From: CAWKCE01 sp032127035
GTDB lineage: Bacteria > Actinomycetota > Actinomycetes > JAHEKZ01
Assembly (NCBI GenBank): GCA_963848085.1
Contig: CAWKCE010000003.1
Span: 310,001 to 374,000, forward strand
DNA length: 64,000 nt
Direction: 5' to 3'
Below, piece by piece: positions 54,532 through 63,676 of the stretch. The notes under the pieces are model-generated. The model was not told where the DNA came from, made no database searches, and was given only the letters and a program-made list of their open reading frames with translations. Position 1 is the first letter of the stretch. The number at the start of each line of letters is the position of its first letter. The position numbers and the translations under genes were made by a program.

Positions 54532-56949
54532 CTACAGGGCGCCGCGGCGCTGCAGCCACTGGAAGCTGAGCCAGCCGGGAACCACCGGGAGCCAGAACGT
54601 CGCCGCTCGGAACAGCAGCGCCGCCTGGACCGCGGTCGTGCCGTCCAGGCCGGCGGCGGTCAGGCCGGCGGCCAGGGCCGCCTCCACTGCCCCGATGCCG
54701 CCGGGCGTGGGGGCCGCCGAGCCGATAGCGCCGGCAGCCAGGTAGACGAACCCGACCGTCGGATAGGCCAGCGACCCGCCGTAGGCGTACACCGCCGCCG
54801 TGAGTGCCGCGGCGTAGGCGAGGTTGAGCGTCATGGCGCCCAGAAGGCCGAGCGCGACCCGGCGGGGCTGGCGCAGCATGGCGATCAGGCGGGGGAGGGT
54901 GCGGTCCAGCATCGGCCGCACCCGACGGCTGATGATGCGACGGGTGTACGGCACCCCGAACGTCAGTGCCACCACCGCCAGGACGGTCACGAGCACGATG
55001 ATCATGGTCCGGCCGGGAACGAGATCGGGTCCCTGTTGCGTCGAGGTGAACAGGCCGAAGACCACGATCAGAATGAGGTAGGACAAGAAGACGAAGGCCT
55101 GCGACGTGCCGACGCTGGCCAGCGCCAGGCTGGGGGTGGCGCCGGCCTGTTGGATGTAGCGGGTGTTCGTCCCGACGTTGCCGACGGCGGCCGGCGCGAC
55201 CAGTGAGACGAAGGTTGACGCCAGCTGGGTGAGAAACGTCCGCACCGGCTTGAGGGTGATCGGCGAGAAGCTGGTGATGACCAGCGTGGCGCCGAGGTAG
55301 GTGACGAAGGACATCCCAAGCGCCACGAGCACCCACGTCCGGTCTGCCGAGCTGACGAGCGTGCTGAGGTCGACGTTGGCCAGCTGACCGAGCAGGATCG
55401 ACACCGCGAACCCCAGCGCGATGAGACTGACGATGATCCGTGGCCGCAGCCGCTCGAGCCGAACCGGGTCGGTCGGCGCCGACGGGGACGCACCCACCAC
55501 GGCCTCGCGCAGCTCGCCGAGCAGGCCGCGCTGCTTCTTCAGCCGGGCGCGGGTGATGCGGGACAGCGCGATCGGCTGGATGAGGGGCAGGGCCTCTCCC
55601 ACGCGCTGGGCGGTGAGCTCACCGAGGGCGGCATCAACCGCCCGGCGGGGTCCGACGATCAACGCTGTCGAGACCAACAGCTCCGCGTCGTCGATGCGCA
55701 GCGTCAGGTGGTCGGCAGCGATCTCGCCGGCTCCGGTGCCCAGCAGCCACGGTCGGTTCTCGGAGTCCACCGCGAGGTTGTCCGCAGACAGCGCCTCATG
55801 AGCCACGCCCGCCCGGTGCAGCAGCCGCACCTGGTGCCACAGGTCGGCGATGAGCGCGTCGGTGAGCTCGTCCGGAGCGAGCTCGTCGAACGTTCGCAGC
55901 CCCTCGACGTGCTCGAACGCGATGACCGATGCATCACGGTCCACGGAGGCCGCAGCGACCACCGCCGGTGTCCGAACGCCGGCCTTGGTCGCCGCCATCA
56001 CTGGCAGGACGGACTGGTCCACGGCGTTCCGCAGCGACAGGGTCGTCCAACGTTCGACCGAGCGCTGGACTCGGAGTCGCCGCCAGAGCTGGTAGAGCGC
56101 CCCAGCCGCGCGGCGATCCCGGTCGATGACGAGCACGTCCAGCCGCCGCCCCGACAGCGTGCGGGCGTCGTACCGACGTCCGTCGTCCGTCTCGTCGAGG
56201 AACCGCAAGTGGGCCAGCGGCTCGGCAACACGTGCCAGCGCGGCGGCGATCCGGGCACCGTTCGGTCGCGGGTTGACCGTTCCTGAGGCGTAGCGCGTCC
56301 CGAGGCCGATGGTGCGACCGAGCGAGGCGCTGACCGCAAGTGCCAGGCCGGTGGCCGAGCGGTCGAACATCAGCAGGATCGCGTAGCCCGCGACCGTGCC
56401 CCAGACCAGCGTCTGGAGCCGGCTTCGACCGACCAGGCCGCTCACGGTCGCGAACGCGGCGATGCCCGCCACCGTCGGGAAGGCAACGGCCGTCGGGGTG
56501 GCGCGGCCGGTCTGGTAGGTGAGGGCGTCCAGGAGGGTGGCGGACATCAGGTCCGGCCCCCACGTGACGAACGCCGCGGCCAGCAGCCAGGCGACGACCC
56601 CGGCCAGGGTGGCCACGAACAGGGTGCGCCAGCGTCGCCGGACTGCCAGGTCGGCGATCAGCACCAACGGAAGGGCGAGCAGCAGCAGCTCGGAGCCGTA
56701 GGCCAGCGCGCTCAGGATGAGGTCGGGCAAGGTGGTGATGGCGTCGGTCAGGTCAGACTCGATGCCGGAGGTCGTGCGGAAGGCGACGGTGCCGAGCAGG
56801 AGGAGGCCGGCGGTGGTCAGCACCCAGCCGAGGAACCGGAGCGCGTCGTACGGCCTGCGGATCCGGTCCGGTTGCGGGGGCTCGTCCACGACAGCAGCTG
56901 GCGACGAGACGGGTGAATGCGGATCCTCAGCCGCACTCCGTCCGTTCAC
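54532..56949 (-). CDS. membrane flippase-like protein with a degenerate kinase domain
   Basis: An 805-residue protein. Residues ~35-235 hold six membrane helices; ~245-480 are a kinase-like domain; ~500-800 are a LPG-synthase/AglD-like transmembrane flippase domain (VSLVAPAAVGNVGTNTRYIQ, AAGAIGSAAPTPGGIGAVEA). In the kinase-like part the catalytic loop is HEALSADNLAV where the family expects HRDLxxxN-type residues, and the metal-binding segment is LLGTGAGEI where DFG is expected. It is thus predicted to be a pseudokinase that may bind a ligand or regulate lipid movement. GTG 56949 follows a weak CACGAT -10 by six bases. Confidence 0.75.
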   Translation of the reverse strand: MNGRSAAEDPHSPVSSPAAVVDEPPQPDRIRRPYDALRFLGWVLTTAGLLLLGTVAFRTTSGIESDLTDAITTLPDLILSALAYGSELLLLALPLVLIADLAVRRRWRTLFVATLAGVVAWLLAAAFVTWGPDLMSATLLDALTYQTGRATPTAVAFPTVAGIAAFATVSGLVGRSRLQTLVWGTVAGYAILLMFDRSATGLALAVSASLGRTIGLGTRYASGTVNPRPNGARIAAALARVAEPLAHLRFLDETDDGRRYDARTLSGRRLDVLVIDRDRRAAGALYQLWRRLRVQRSVERWTTLSLRNAVDQSVLPVMAATKAGVRTPAVVAAASVDRDASVIAFEHVEGLRTFDELAPDELTDALIADLWHQVRLLHRAGVAHEALSADNLAVDSENRPWLLGTGAGEIAADHLTLRIDDAELLVSTALIVGPRRAVDAALGELTAQRVGEALPLIQPIALSRITRARLKKQRGLLGELREAVVGASPSAPTDPVRLERLRPRIIVSLIALGFAVSILLGQLANVDLSTLVSSADRTWVLVALGMSFVTYLGATLVITSFSPITLKPVRTFLTQLASTFVSLVAPAAVGNVGTNTRYIQQAGATPSLALASVGTSQAFVFLSYLILIVVFGLFTSTQQGPDLVPGRTMIIVLVTVLAVVALTFGVPYTRRIISRRVRPMLDRTLPRLIAMLRQPRRVALGLLGAMTLNLAYAAALTAAVYAYGGSLAYPTVGFVYLAAGAIGSAAPTPGGIGAVEAALAAGLTAAGLDGTTAVQAALLFRAATFWLPVVPGWLSFQWLQRRGAL

Positions 56950-56971
56950 GCGCCGATCGTGCCACAGCGCC

Positions 56972-56977
56972 TAGGCT
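56972..56977 (+). promoter_or_regulatory. -10 of the alkyltransferase-like gene
   Basis: TAGGCT lies eight bases before GTG 56986; the two divergent start codons are only 36 bp apart. Leaderless start is possible but spacing is long. Confidence 0.45.
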
Positions 56978-56985
56978 GCGCTGCC

Positions 56986-57333
56986 GTGATCGTGCCCGGC
57001 TTGCCCACCCCGTTCGCCGAGGAGGTCCTGGACGTCGTCGCGTCGATCCCGGCGGGCAGTGCGGTGTCGTACGGCGACGTCGCCCGGCGGGTGGGCTCCG
57101 GTGGGCCCCGTCAGGTGGGCACCACGTTGTCCCGCTACGGCAGCGGGGTGCCCTGGTGGCGCGTGGTCCGGGCGGACGGGTCGCCAGCCCCGGTCCTCGC
57201 CGACGAGGCGCTGCGTCGGCTGTCCGGCGAGAACGTCCCGCTCGTCGCCGACGGGACGAGGGTCGACCTGCCACGGGCTCGCCCGTGGGCGGACCCGGCG
57301 GTGTCGGACCCCGGTGATGGACTGCCCACGTGA
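56986..57333 (+). CDS. alkyltransferase-like (ATL) DNA-damage protein
   Basis: A 115-residue relative of O6-methylguanine-DNA methyltransferase. It has the DNA-binding region IPAGSAVSYGDVARRVGSGG with the Arg finger and VPWWRVV in place of the PCHRV active-site motif, so the acceptor Cys is Trp. ATL proteins bind O6-alkylguanine and hand it to nucleotide excision repair, without alkyl transfer. It sits 4 bp overlapping the adnA start, like Rv3204 near adnAB. GTG 56986 is most likely the start. Confidence 0.87.
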   Translation: MIVPGLPTPFAEEVLDVVASIPAGSAVSYGDVARRVGSGGPRQVGTTLSRYGSGVPWWRVVRADGSPAPVLADEALRRLSGENVPLVADGTRVDLPRARPWADPAVSDPGDGLPT

Positions 57334-60300
57334 CCTCCCGGCAGACCCGACCCCGCTGGCAGCTGGACCGTTCGGTCTCCGCCGCCGCGGGTCCCCTGCT
57401 GCCCGACGCCGCCCAGCTGCGCGTGGTCGACCGGGTGGCCGTCGCCGGCCACGGTCCGCTCCTGGTGCTGGCCGGCCCGGGCACCGGGAAGACCGCGACG
57501 ATCGTCGAGGCGGTCGCTGCACGCGTGGCGGCAGGGACCGACCCGGAACGGATCCTCACCCTGACGTTCAGCCGCAAGGCCGCCCAGGAGCTGCGCGCCC
57601 GCATCGGGGCCCGGCTGGACCGGACCGTCGGTAGCCCGCTCGCGTGGACCTTCCACGGGTTCGGGTTCTCGGTTCTGGGTCGGACCCTGCCGCCGGAGGA
57701 CATCGGGCGGCGGTTGACCCTGCTGTCCGGCCCCGAGCAGGACGTGATGGTTCGCGAGATGCTGGTCGAGGGCCAGCAGCTCGTCCCGGACCGGTGGCCG
57801 GAGGCGCTGCAGCCGGCGGTGCCCACGCGTGGGTTCAGCGAGCAGCTGCGGACCCTGCTGTCGCGTGCGCGGTCGCTGGGGATGGATCCGGGCGATCTCG
57901 CGGCGGCCGCCGCTGGACGCGGCGACTGGACTGCGGCCGCTGCGTTCCTCGCGGACTACCTGGACGTGCTCGACGCCCGGGGCGCGATCGACTACGCGGA
58001 GCTGGTCACCCGCGCGGTCGCCTGGGCGGAGTCCCCGCACGGGCGGGCTGAGCTGCGTGCCGCGTTCGACCTGGTGGTCGTCGACGAGTACCAGGACACC
58101 GACCCGGCGCAGGAGCGCCTGGTGGCGGCGATCGCCGGTGATGGCCGTGACCTCGTCGCGGTCGGTGACCCGGACCAGTCGATCTACGCGTTCCGCGGTG
58201 CTCAGGTGGCCGGCATTCTGCGGTTCCCGGAGCGCTTCACCACGCGCGACGGGGACCCGGCGGAGGTGGCGGTTCTCCAGACGTCCCGCCGGTCTGGTGC
58301 CGCGCTGCTCGCCGCCTCCCGCTCGGTCGCCGCCCGACTGCCGGTGGCCGGTTCGACAATGGCGAGGGCACTGCGCCGGCACCACGATCTGGTGCCGGCG
58401 CCCGGCCTGGAGCCGGGTCAGGTCTCGGTGTGGGAGTTCGGCTCCGAGGGTGCGGAGGCGGCCGGCATCGCCGACCTCCTGCGGAGGGAGCACCTCCAGC
58501 ACGGCCGGCCCTGGTCGGACATGGCGGTGCTGGTCCGGTCCGGTGTGACCACGATCCCGTTCCTGCAGCGGTCGCTGGCCGCTGCCGGAGTGCCCGTCGA
58601 GGTGGCCGGAGACGAGCTGCCGTTGGTCGCCGCGCCCGCGGTGGCACCGTTGCTGCTCGCGCTGGAGGTCGTCGTCAACCCGGCTGCCCTGACCGCCGAG
58701 ACGGCCCAGGCGCTGCTGCTGTCGGCGCTGACGGCGGCCGAGCCCGGGCAGCTCCGGCGGCTCGGTCGGGCGCTGCGGGACGAGGAGCGCCGGGCCGGGA
58801 CCCCGGCCGGATCGGTGCCACGGTCGGCCGATCTGGTCTGCGACGCCGTGGCCGACGACCGGCGGCTGGTCGCAGTCGCCGACGACGTCGCAGACCCGGC
58901 CAGGGAGCTGTCCCGGCTGCTGGCCGACGCTCGCGCGGTGCATCAGGACGGCGGGTCGGTGTACGACGTCCTCTGGTCGCTGTGGTCGGGCACCGGGTGG
59001 CCGCAGCGGCTGCTCGCCGCATCGGAGGCGGGGGGACCGACCGCCCGGTCGGCGGACCGAGACCTCGATGCGGTGGTGGCGCTGTTCGAGGTCGCCGCGC
59101 GCGACGAGGAGCACCGCGAGGGACGGGGTCTGCGGTCGTTCCTCGCCGAGCTGCGGGCCCAGCAGATCCCTGGGGACACCTTGGCCGAGCGGTCGGCGCG
59201 GCCGGCCGGGGTCCGGCTGCTCACCGCTCACCGCAGCAAGGGGCTCGAGTGGCCGCTGGTCGTCGTCGCTGGTGTCCAGGAGGAGCTGTGGCCCGACCTG
59301 CGGCATCGTGGGTCCTTGCTCGAGCCGGAGCGGCTGGACCCGGCCGCGCCGGCCGGCCCGCAGTCCGTGCGCGCTCTGCTGGACGAGGAACGACGGCTCT
59401 TCTACGTCGCGATCACCCGGGCCCAGCAGCGGCTGGTCGTCACCGCTGTCGGTTCCGACGACGACAACGGCCAGCAGCCCTCCCGGTTCCTGGCGGAGCT
59501 GAGTGTGGACGTCGTCCGTCGTGAGCGCGGGACAGACCGACCCCTGACACTCACCGCGCTCACCTCCGACCTGCGCGCCTGCGTGGTCGACCCCTCACAG
59601 CCGTCCGAGCTACGATCCGCGGCCGCCTCCCGGCTGGCGTCACTGGCTCGGGCGGAGGTGGCCGGCGTCCGGTTGGCCGCCGCGGCTGACCCGGACCGCT
59701 GGTGGGGGGTGCGCGACCCCACGGCCGCCGACCAACCGGTGCGGCCTTCCGACCAGCCGCTCGTCCTGTCGGGGTCCTCACTCGAGGGTTTGGTCAGCTG
59801 CCCGCTGCGCTGGTTCCTCGAGCACGAGGTCCACGCCGACACCGGACGCGGCACGGCTCTGGGCTTCGGCAGCGTGGTCCACGCGGTGGCCGACGGCGTC
59901 GCGACCGGCCAGCTGGATCCAGACCCGGACGCGGCGATGGTCGCGGTCGACGCGGTGTGGCGGCAGCTGCAGTTCGCTGCCCGGTGGGAGTCCGACCAGC
60001 AGCGGCAGGAGGCGCGCGCGGCGGTCGAGCGGTTCCTGGTCTGGCATGGCGAGCAGCGGGGGCGTGAGCTGGTCGCGTCGGAGGCAGCGTTCCGGGTCGA
60101 GATCGAGATCGGCGCCCGCACCGTCCTCCTGCGAGGACGCCTGGACCGCGTCGAGCTGGACGACGCCGGGCGCGTGGTTGTGGTCGACTTCAAGACCGGT
60201 CGCCGGGCGCCGACCCGGGTGCAGGTGGAGGAGAACCTGCAGCTGGCCGTGTACCAGCGGGCGGTCCGGGAGGGCGCGGTGCCCGGGGCACCGGCGGCTC

Positions 60301-60530
60301 CCGGCGGTGCGGAGCTCGTCCACCTCCGGCTGTCCGCAGGCGCCGGCCCCAAGGTGCAGGCGCAGCCGCCCCTGGCAGCGGGTCCGACCTTCCTCGACGA
60401 CGCGTTGGGGCGGGCCGTGGCCTCGGTGTCCGACGAGGACTTCGCTCCGGAGCCGAGCGCGGCCTGCGGGTTCTGCGCGTACCGCAGGGTCTGTCCAGCA
60501 CAGGACGAGGGCGGGGGGCTCCTGCCATGA
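57330..60530 (+). CDS. adnA: AdnA motor-nuclease subunit
   Basis: A 1066-residue UvrD-like helicase-nuclease, half of the AdnAB complex that resects DNA double-strand breaks in actinobacteria. GPGTGKT is at 49-55, DEYQDT near 251, QSIYAFRGAQ near 283, and the RecB-type nuclease core VVDFKTG near 950. Four cysteines (SCPLRW at ~822; CGFCAYRRVC at ~1044) fit an iron-sulfur cluster around the nuclease. GTG 57330 overlaps the ATL stop. It is followed by adnB with a 4-bp overlap, so they are made at equal levels. Confidence 0.93.
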   Translation: MTSRQTRPRWQLDRSVSAAAGPLLPDAAQLRVVDRVAVAGHGPLLVLAGPGTGKTATIVEAVAARVAAGTDPERILTLTFSRKAAQELRARIGARLDRTVGSPLAWTFHGFGFSVLGRTLPPEDIGRRLTLLSGPEQDVMVREMLVEGQQLVPDRWPEALQPAVPTRGFSEQLRTLLSRARSLGMDPGDLAAAAAGRGDWTAAAAFLADYLDVLDARGAIDYAELVTRAVAWAESPHGRAELRAAFDLVVVDEYQDTDPAQERLVAAIAGDGRDLVAVGDPDQSIYAFRGAQVAGILRFPERFTTRDGDPAEVAVLQTSRRSGAALLAASRSVAARLPVAGSTMARALRRHHDLVPAPGLEPGQVSVWEFGSEGAEAAGIADLLRREHLQHGRPWSDMAVLVRSGVTTIPFLQRSLAAAGVPVEVAGDELPLVAAPAVAPLLLALEVVVNPAALTAETAQALLLSALTAAEPGQLRRLGRALRDEERRAGTPAGSVPRSADLVCDAVADDRRLVAVADDVADPARELSRLLADARAVHQDGGSVYDVLWSLWSGTGWPQRLLAASEAGGPTARSADRDLDAVVALFEVAARDEEHREGRGLRSFLAELRAQQIPGDTLAERSARPAGVRLLTAHRSKGLEWPLVVVAGVQEELWPDLRHRGSLLEPERLDPAAPAGPQSVRALLDEERRLFYVAITRAQQRLVVTAVGSDDDNGQQPSRFLAELSVDVVRRERGTDRPLTLTALTSDLRACVVDPSQPSELRSAAASRLASLARAEVAGVRLAAAADPDRWWGVRDPTAADQPVRPSDQPLVLSGSSLEGLVSCPLRWFLEHEVHADTGRGTALGFGSVVHAVADGVATGQLDPDPDAAMVAVDAVWRQLQFAARWESDQQRQEARAAVERFLVWHGEQRGRELVASEAAFRVEIEIGARTVLLRGRLDRVELDDAGRVVVVDFKTGRRAPTRVQVEENLQLAVYQRAVREGAVPGAPAAPGGAELVHLRLSAGAGPKVQAQPPLAAGPTFLDDALGRAVASVSDEDFAPEPSAACGFCAYRRVCPAQDEGGGLLP

Positions 60531-63500
60531 CCGGCGCCGGCGACGTGTTCACCCCGGAGGACCTGTGTCGGGTGCTGCAGCTGTCCCTCACCGAGGAGCA
60601 GCTGGCGGCCGTGACTGCGCCGGCCGGCCCCACCGTGGTCGTCGCGGGCGCCGGCTCCGGCAAGACCACCGTCATGAGCGCACGGGTGGTGTGGCTCGTC
60701 GCCACCGGCGTGGTCGGTCCCGACGCCGTCCTGGGGCTGACGTTCACGAACAAGGCGGCCGCCGAGCTGTCGTCCCGGGTCCGTTCGGCGCTGGCCGCAT
60801 GGGGTCCGGCTCCGGACGTCGGTCCCACGGTTTCCACCTACCACGCGTACGCCGCGCGACTGCTGCGCGAGCACGGGGTGCGGCTGGGTCTGGAGCCCGG
60901 GGCGCAGCTGCTGGGAGAGGCCGCGCGGTACCAGGTGGCCGAGCGCGTGGTCCGTCGGGCGAGCGGTCCCTTCGATGCCCTGCGCGGGTCGGTGTCCGAC
61001 GTCGCCGGAAAGGTCGTGGCTCTCGATGCCGAGCTGAGTGAGCATCTGGTCGACCCGGCCACCGTGGTCGCGGCCGACCGCGCGCTCGTCGCGGACATCG
61101 ATGTGGTCGGTGCCGAGGCGGGATCGTTGACCGCCGACCCGGCGCTGGCTCGGGAGACCGCGCTCGCTCGTGTGGAGCTGGTCGGACTGGTGGAGGCGTA
61201 CCGCGAGGAGAAGCGCCGCCGTGAAGTCATGGACTTCGGTGACCAGATGGCCGGAGCAGCACGTCTGGCTGAACAGGTCGGCGACGTCGCCGCCGGGGAG
61301 CGGAGCCGCTACGGCGCGGTCCTGCTCGACGAGTACCAGGACACCTCCATCACCCAGAAGCGGCTGCTGCTCGCGCTGTTCGGCCACGGCCACCCCGTCA
61401 CCGCGGTGGGCGACCCGTTCCAGGCGATCTACGGATGGCGCGGCGCCTCGGTGCGCAACATCGGGCAGTTCGCCGCTGAGTTCGCCTCCGACGGACGGCC
61501 GGCCGCCGGGTTCACGCTGGCCCGCAACAACCGGTCGGGGGAGCGCATCCTGGACCTGGCCAACCAGGTGGCCGACCCGCTGCGCGACCGTCACCCGGAG
61601 GTGCCGGTCCTGACCCCGCGACCGGAAGCGGTCGGTCGGGGCGAGGTGGTCGTCGGGTTGTACCGCACCCGGGACGCGGAGGTGGCGGCCGTCGTCGACG
61701 ACATCCTGGCCCAGATCGCGTCCGGGGTCCCGCTGCGCGAGATCGCCGTGCTGTCACGGGCAGCGGTCTCGCTCGCGGCCTACCACGAGGCGCTCACGGC
61801 TCACGATGTCCCGGTCGAAATCGTCGGCCTCGGTGGCCTTCTGGTGCTCCCCGAGGTCGTCGACCTGGTGTCGGTCCTCGAGGTGCTGAACGATGCCACC
61901 GCCAACCCCGCCCTGCTCCGGATCCTCACCGGGTCGCGGTGGCGGATCGGCCCTCGCGACCTGGCGCTGCTGGGCGCCCGGGCTCGCGAGCTGGTGTCCG
62001 CACGCGGCCCCGCGGGCGGGCCTGAGCCTGACCTCGCGGAGGCGCTGCTCGACGCCGTTGCCGGCGTCGACCCGGCCGAGGTGGTGTCGCTGTCCGAGGC
62101 CGTGGCCGACCCCGGCGACGGTCCCTACAGCGCGGCCGCCCGCTCCCGGTTCGGCGAGCTGGCCGCCGAGCTGGCACTGTTGCGCAGCCACCGTTCCGAC
62201 CCGCTCCTCGACCTGGTGAACCGGGTGCTCGACGTGACCGGACTCGGGGTGGAGGTGTCGGCGTCACCCCATGCGGCGGCGGCCGGGCGGCGCGACACGC
62301 TCGACCTGTTCGTGGACCAGGTGGCGCGGTTTTCCGACCTGGACGGCACCGCGACGGTGGGCTCGTTCCTTGCGTACCTCGCCGCGGCTGAGGAGCACCA
62401 GCGCGGGCTCGACAGCTCTGCGCCCGGCCTGGGCGACAGCGTGAAGCTGCTGACCGTGCACAAGGCCAAGGGCCTGGAGTGGGACGTGGTGTATCTGCCC
62501 GACCTCGCGCCCAAGAGCTTCCCGAGCGGCAACGGGCGGCAGGTGTGGACCCGTCATCCGCAGGTGCTGCCCTTCGCTCTTCGCGGCGACGCGGCTGACT
62601 TCCCCCAGGTGTCCACCTGGCAGGGCAACACCGGCGTCGGCCGGTTCTCAGCGAAGGTGAAGGAGCACGACGCGGCCGAGGAGCGACGGCTCGGCTACGT
62701 CGCTTTCACTCGAGCCCGGAACCGGGTGGTTGCCACCTCCCACTGGTGGGGTCCGACGCAGAAGAACAAGCGCGGCGCCGGCCCGTTTCTGGTCGACGCA
62801 TACGACGCCTGCCAGTCGGGCGGGGGTGTGGTGGCGTGGTGGGAGCCGGAGCCGGTCGAGGCCACCAACCCGGCGCTGGACGAACCGCGGCACCATTCCT
62901 GGCCGGCGCCACCGGACGCCGACGCCGAGCGCGGTCGTCGGGAGGGTGCCGCGCTGGTCCGCGCTGCGCTGTCGACCGCCGCCCAGACCGTCCCCGAACC
63001 CGATGCCGCGCCCTGGGCCGATCGCGTCGCCCGGTGGGACACCGACCTCGAGCTGCTTCTCGCCGAGGCCAGGGATGCCTTCGTCGTCGACCGGACGGTG
63101 CGGCTCCCGGCCGCCCTGTCGGCCACGCAGGTGGTGCGGTTGGCGCAGGACCCGGACGGCCTGGCGCGCGACCTCGCCCGCCCGATGCCGCGCCCACCCG
63201 CTCCGGCTGCGCGTCGTGGAACCCGCTTCCACGCCTGGGTCGAGGCCCGGTTCGGACAGGGGGCCCTGCTCGACCTCGACGACCTCGGCGGTGCGGCGGA
63301 CCCGGAGCTGACCGACGTCGACCTCGCAGACCTGCAGCGGGCCTTCCTGGGCGGGCCGTACGCCGACCGCGCCCCACTCGCGGTCGAGGCGCCCTTCCAG
63401 CTGGTCATCGGCGAGCGCACCGTCCGGGGCCGGATCGACGCGGTCTACACCTCGGGGGAGGGTGGGTTCGAAGTCGTGGACTGGAAGACCGGGCGCAGCT

Positions 63501-63667
63501 CCGCGGACACCCTCCAGCTCGCGATCTACCGGCTGGCGTGGGCGGAGCTGCACAGCGTGCCGGTCGAGCGGGTCTCGGCGGCGTTCTACTACGTGGCCGA
63601 CGGTCGAGTGGTCCGACCCAGCGACCTGCCGGGGCGCAGCGAGCTGTCGGCGCTCGTCACGGCGTAG
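60527..63667 (+). CDS. adnB: AdnB motor-nuclease subunit
   Basis: A 1046-residue second subunit. Walker A GAGSGKT is near residue 41, DEYQDT near 268, QAIYGWRGASV follows, and TVHKAKGLEWDVVYLPDLA is the DNA-binding motif V region. The C-terminal nuclease has GTRFHAWVEARF, RIDAVY, VVDWKTG near 984 and LQLAIYRLAW. In contrast with adnA it has no cluster of cysteines, so it likely lacks the iron-sulfur centre. ATG 60527 overlaps the adnA stop. Its own stop TAG forms part of the next -10. Confidence 0.93.
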   Translation: MTGAGDVFTPEDLCRVLQLSLTEEQLAAVTAPAGPTVVVAGAGSGKTTVMSARVVWLVATGVVGPDAVLGLTFTNKAAAELSSRVRSALAAWGPAPDVGPTVSTYHAYAARLLREHGVRLGLEPGAQLLGEAARYQVAERVVRRASGPFDALRGSVSDVAGKVVALDAELSEHLVDPATVVAADRALVADIDVVGAEAGSLTADPALARETALARVELVGLVEAYREEKRRREVMDFGDQMAGAARLAEQVGDVAAGERSRYGAVLLDEYQDTSITQKRLLLALFGHGHPVTAVGDPFQAIYGWRGASVRNIGQFAAEFASDGRPAAGFTLARNNRSGERILDLANQVADPLRDRHPEVPVLTPRPEAVGRGEVVVGLYRTRDAEVAAVVDDILAQIASGVPLREIAVLSRAAVSLAAYHEALTAHDVPVEIVGLGGLLVLPEVVDLVSVLEVLNDATANPALLRILTGSRWRIGPRDLALLGARARELVSARGPAGGPEPDLAEALLDAVAGVDPAEVVSLSEAVADPGDGPYSAAARSRFGELAAELALLRSHRSDPLLDLVNRVLDVTGLGVEVSASPHAAAAGRRDTLDLFVDQVARFSDLDGTATVGSFLAYLAAAEEHQRGLDSSAPGLGDSVKLLTVHKAKGLEWDVVYLPDLAPKSFPSGNGRQVWTRHPQVLPFALRGDAADFPQVSTWQGNTGVGRFSAKVKEHDAAEERRLGYVAFTRARNRVVATSHWWGPTQKNKRGAGPFLVDAYDACQSGGGVVAWWEPEPVEATNPALDEPRHHSWPAPPDADAERGRREGAALVRAALSTAAQTVPEPDAAPWADRVARWDTDLELLLAEARDAFVVDRTVRLPAALSATQVVRLAQDPDGLARDLARPMPRPPAPAARRGTRFHAWVEARFGQGALLDLDDLGGAADPELTDVDLADLQRAFLGGPYADRAPLAVEAPFQLVIGERTVRGRIDAVYTSGEGGFEVVDWKTGRSSADTLQLAIYRLAWAELHSVPVERVSAAFYYVADGRVVRPSDLPGRSELSALVTA

Positions 63668-63670
63668 CCT
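63665..63670 (+). promoter_or_regulatory. -10 of nudC, overlapping the adnB stop
   Basis: TAGCCT starts with the adnB stop codon; six bases then lead to GTG 63677. A leaderless transcript independent of the adnAB operon is expected. Confidence 0.6.
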
Positions 63671-63676
63671 GCGCGG

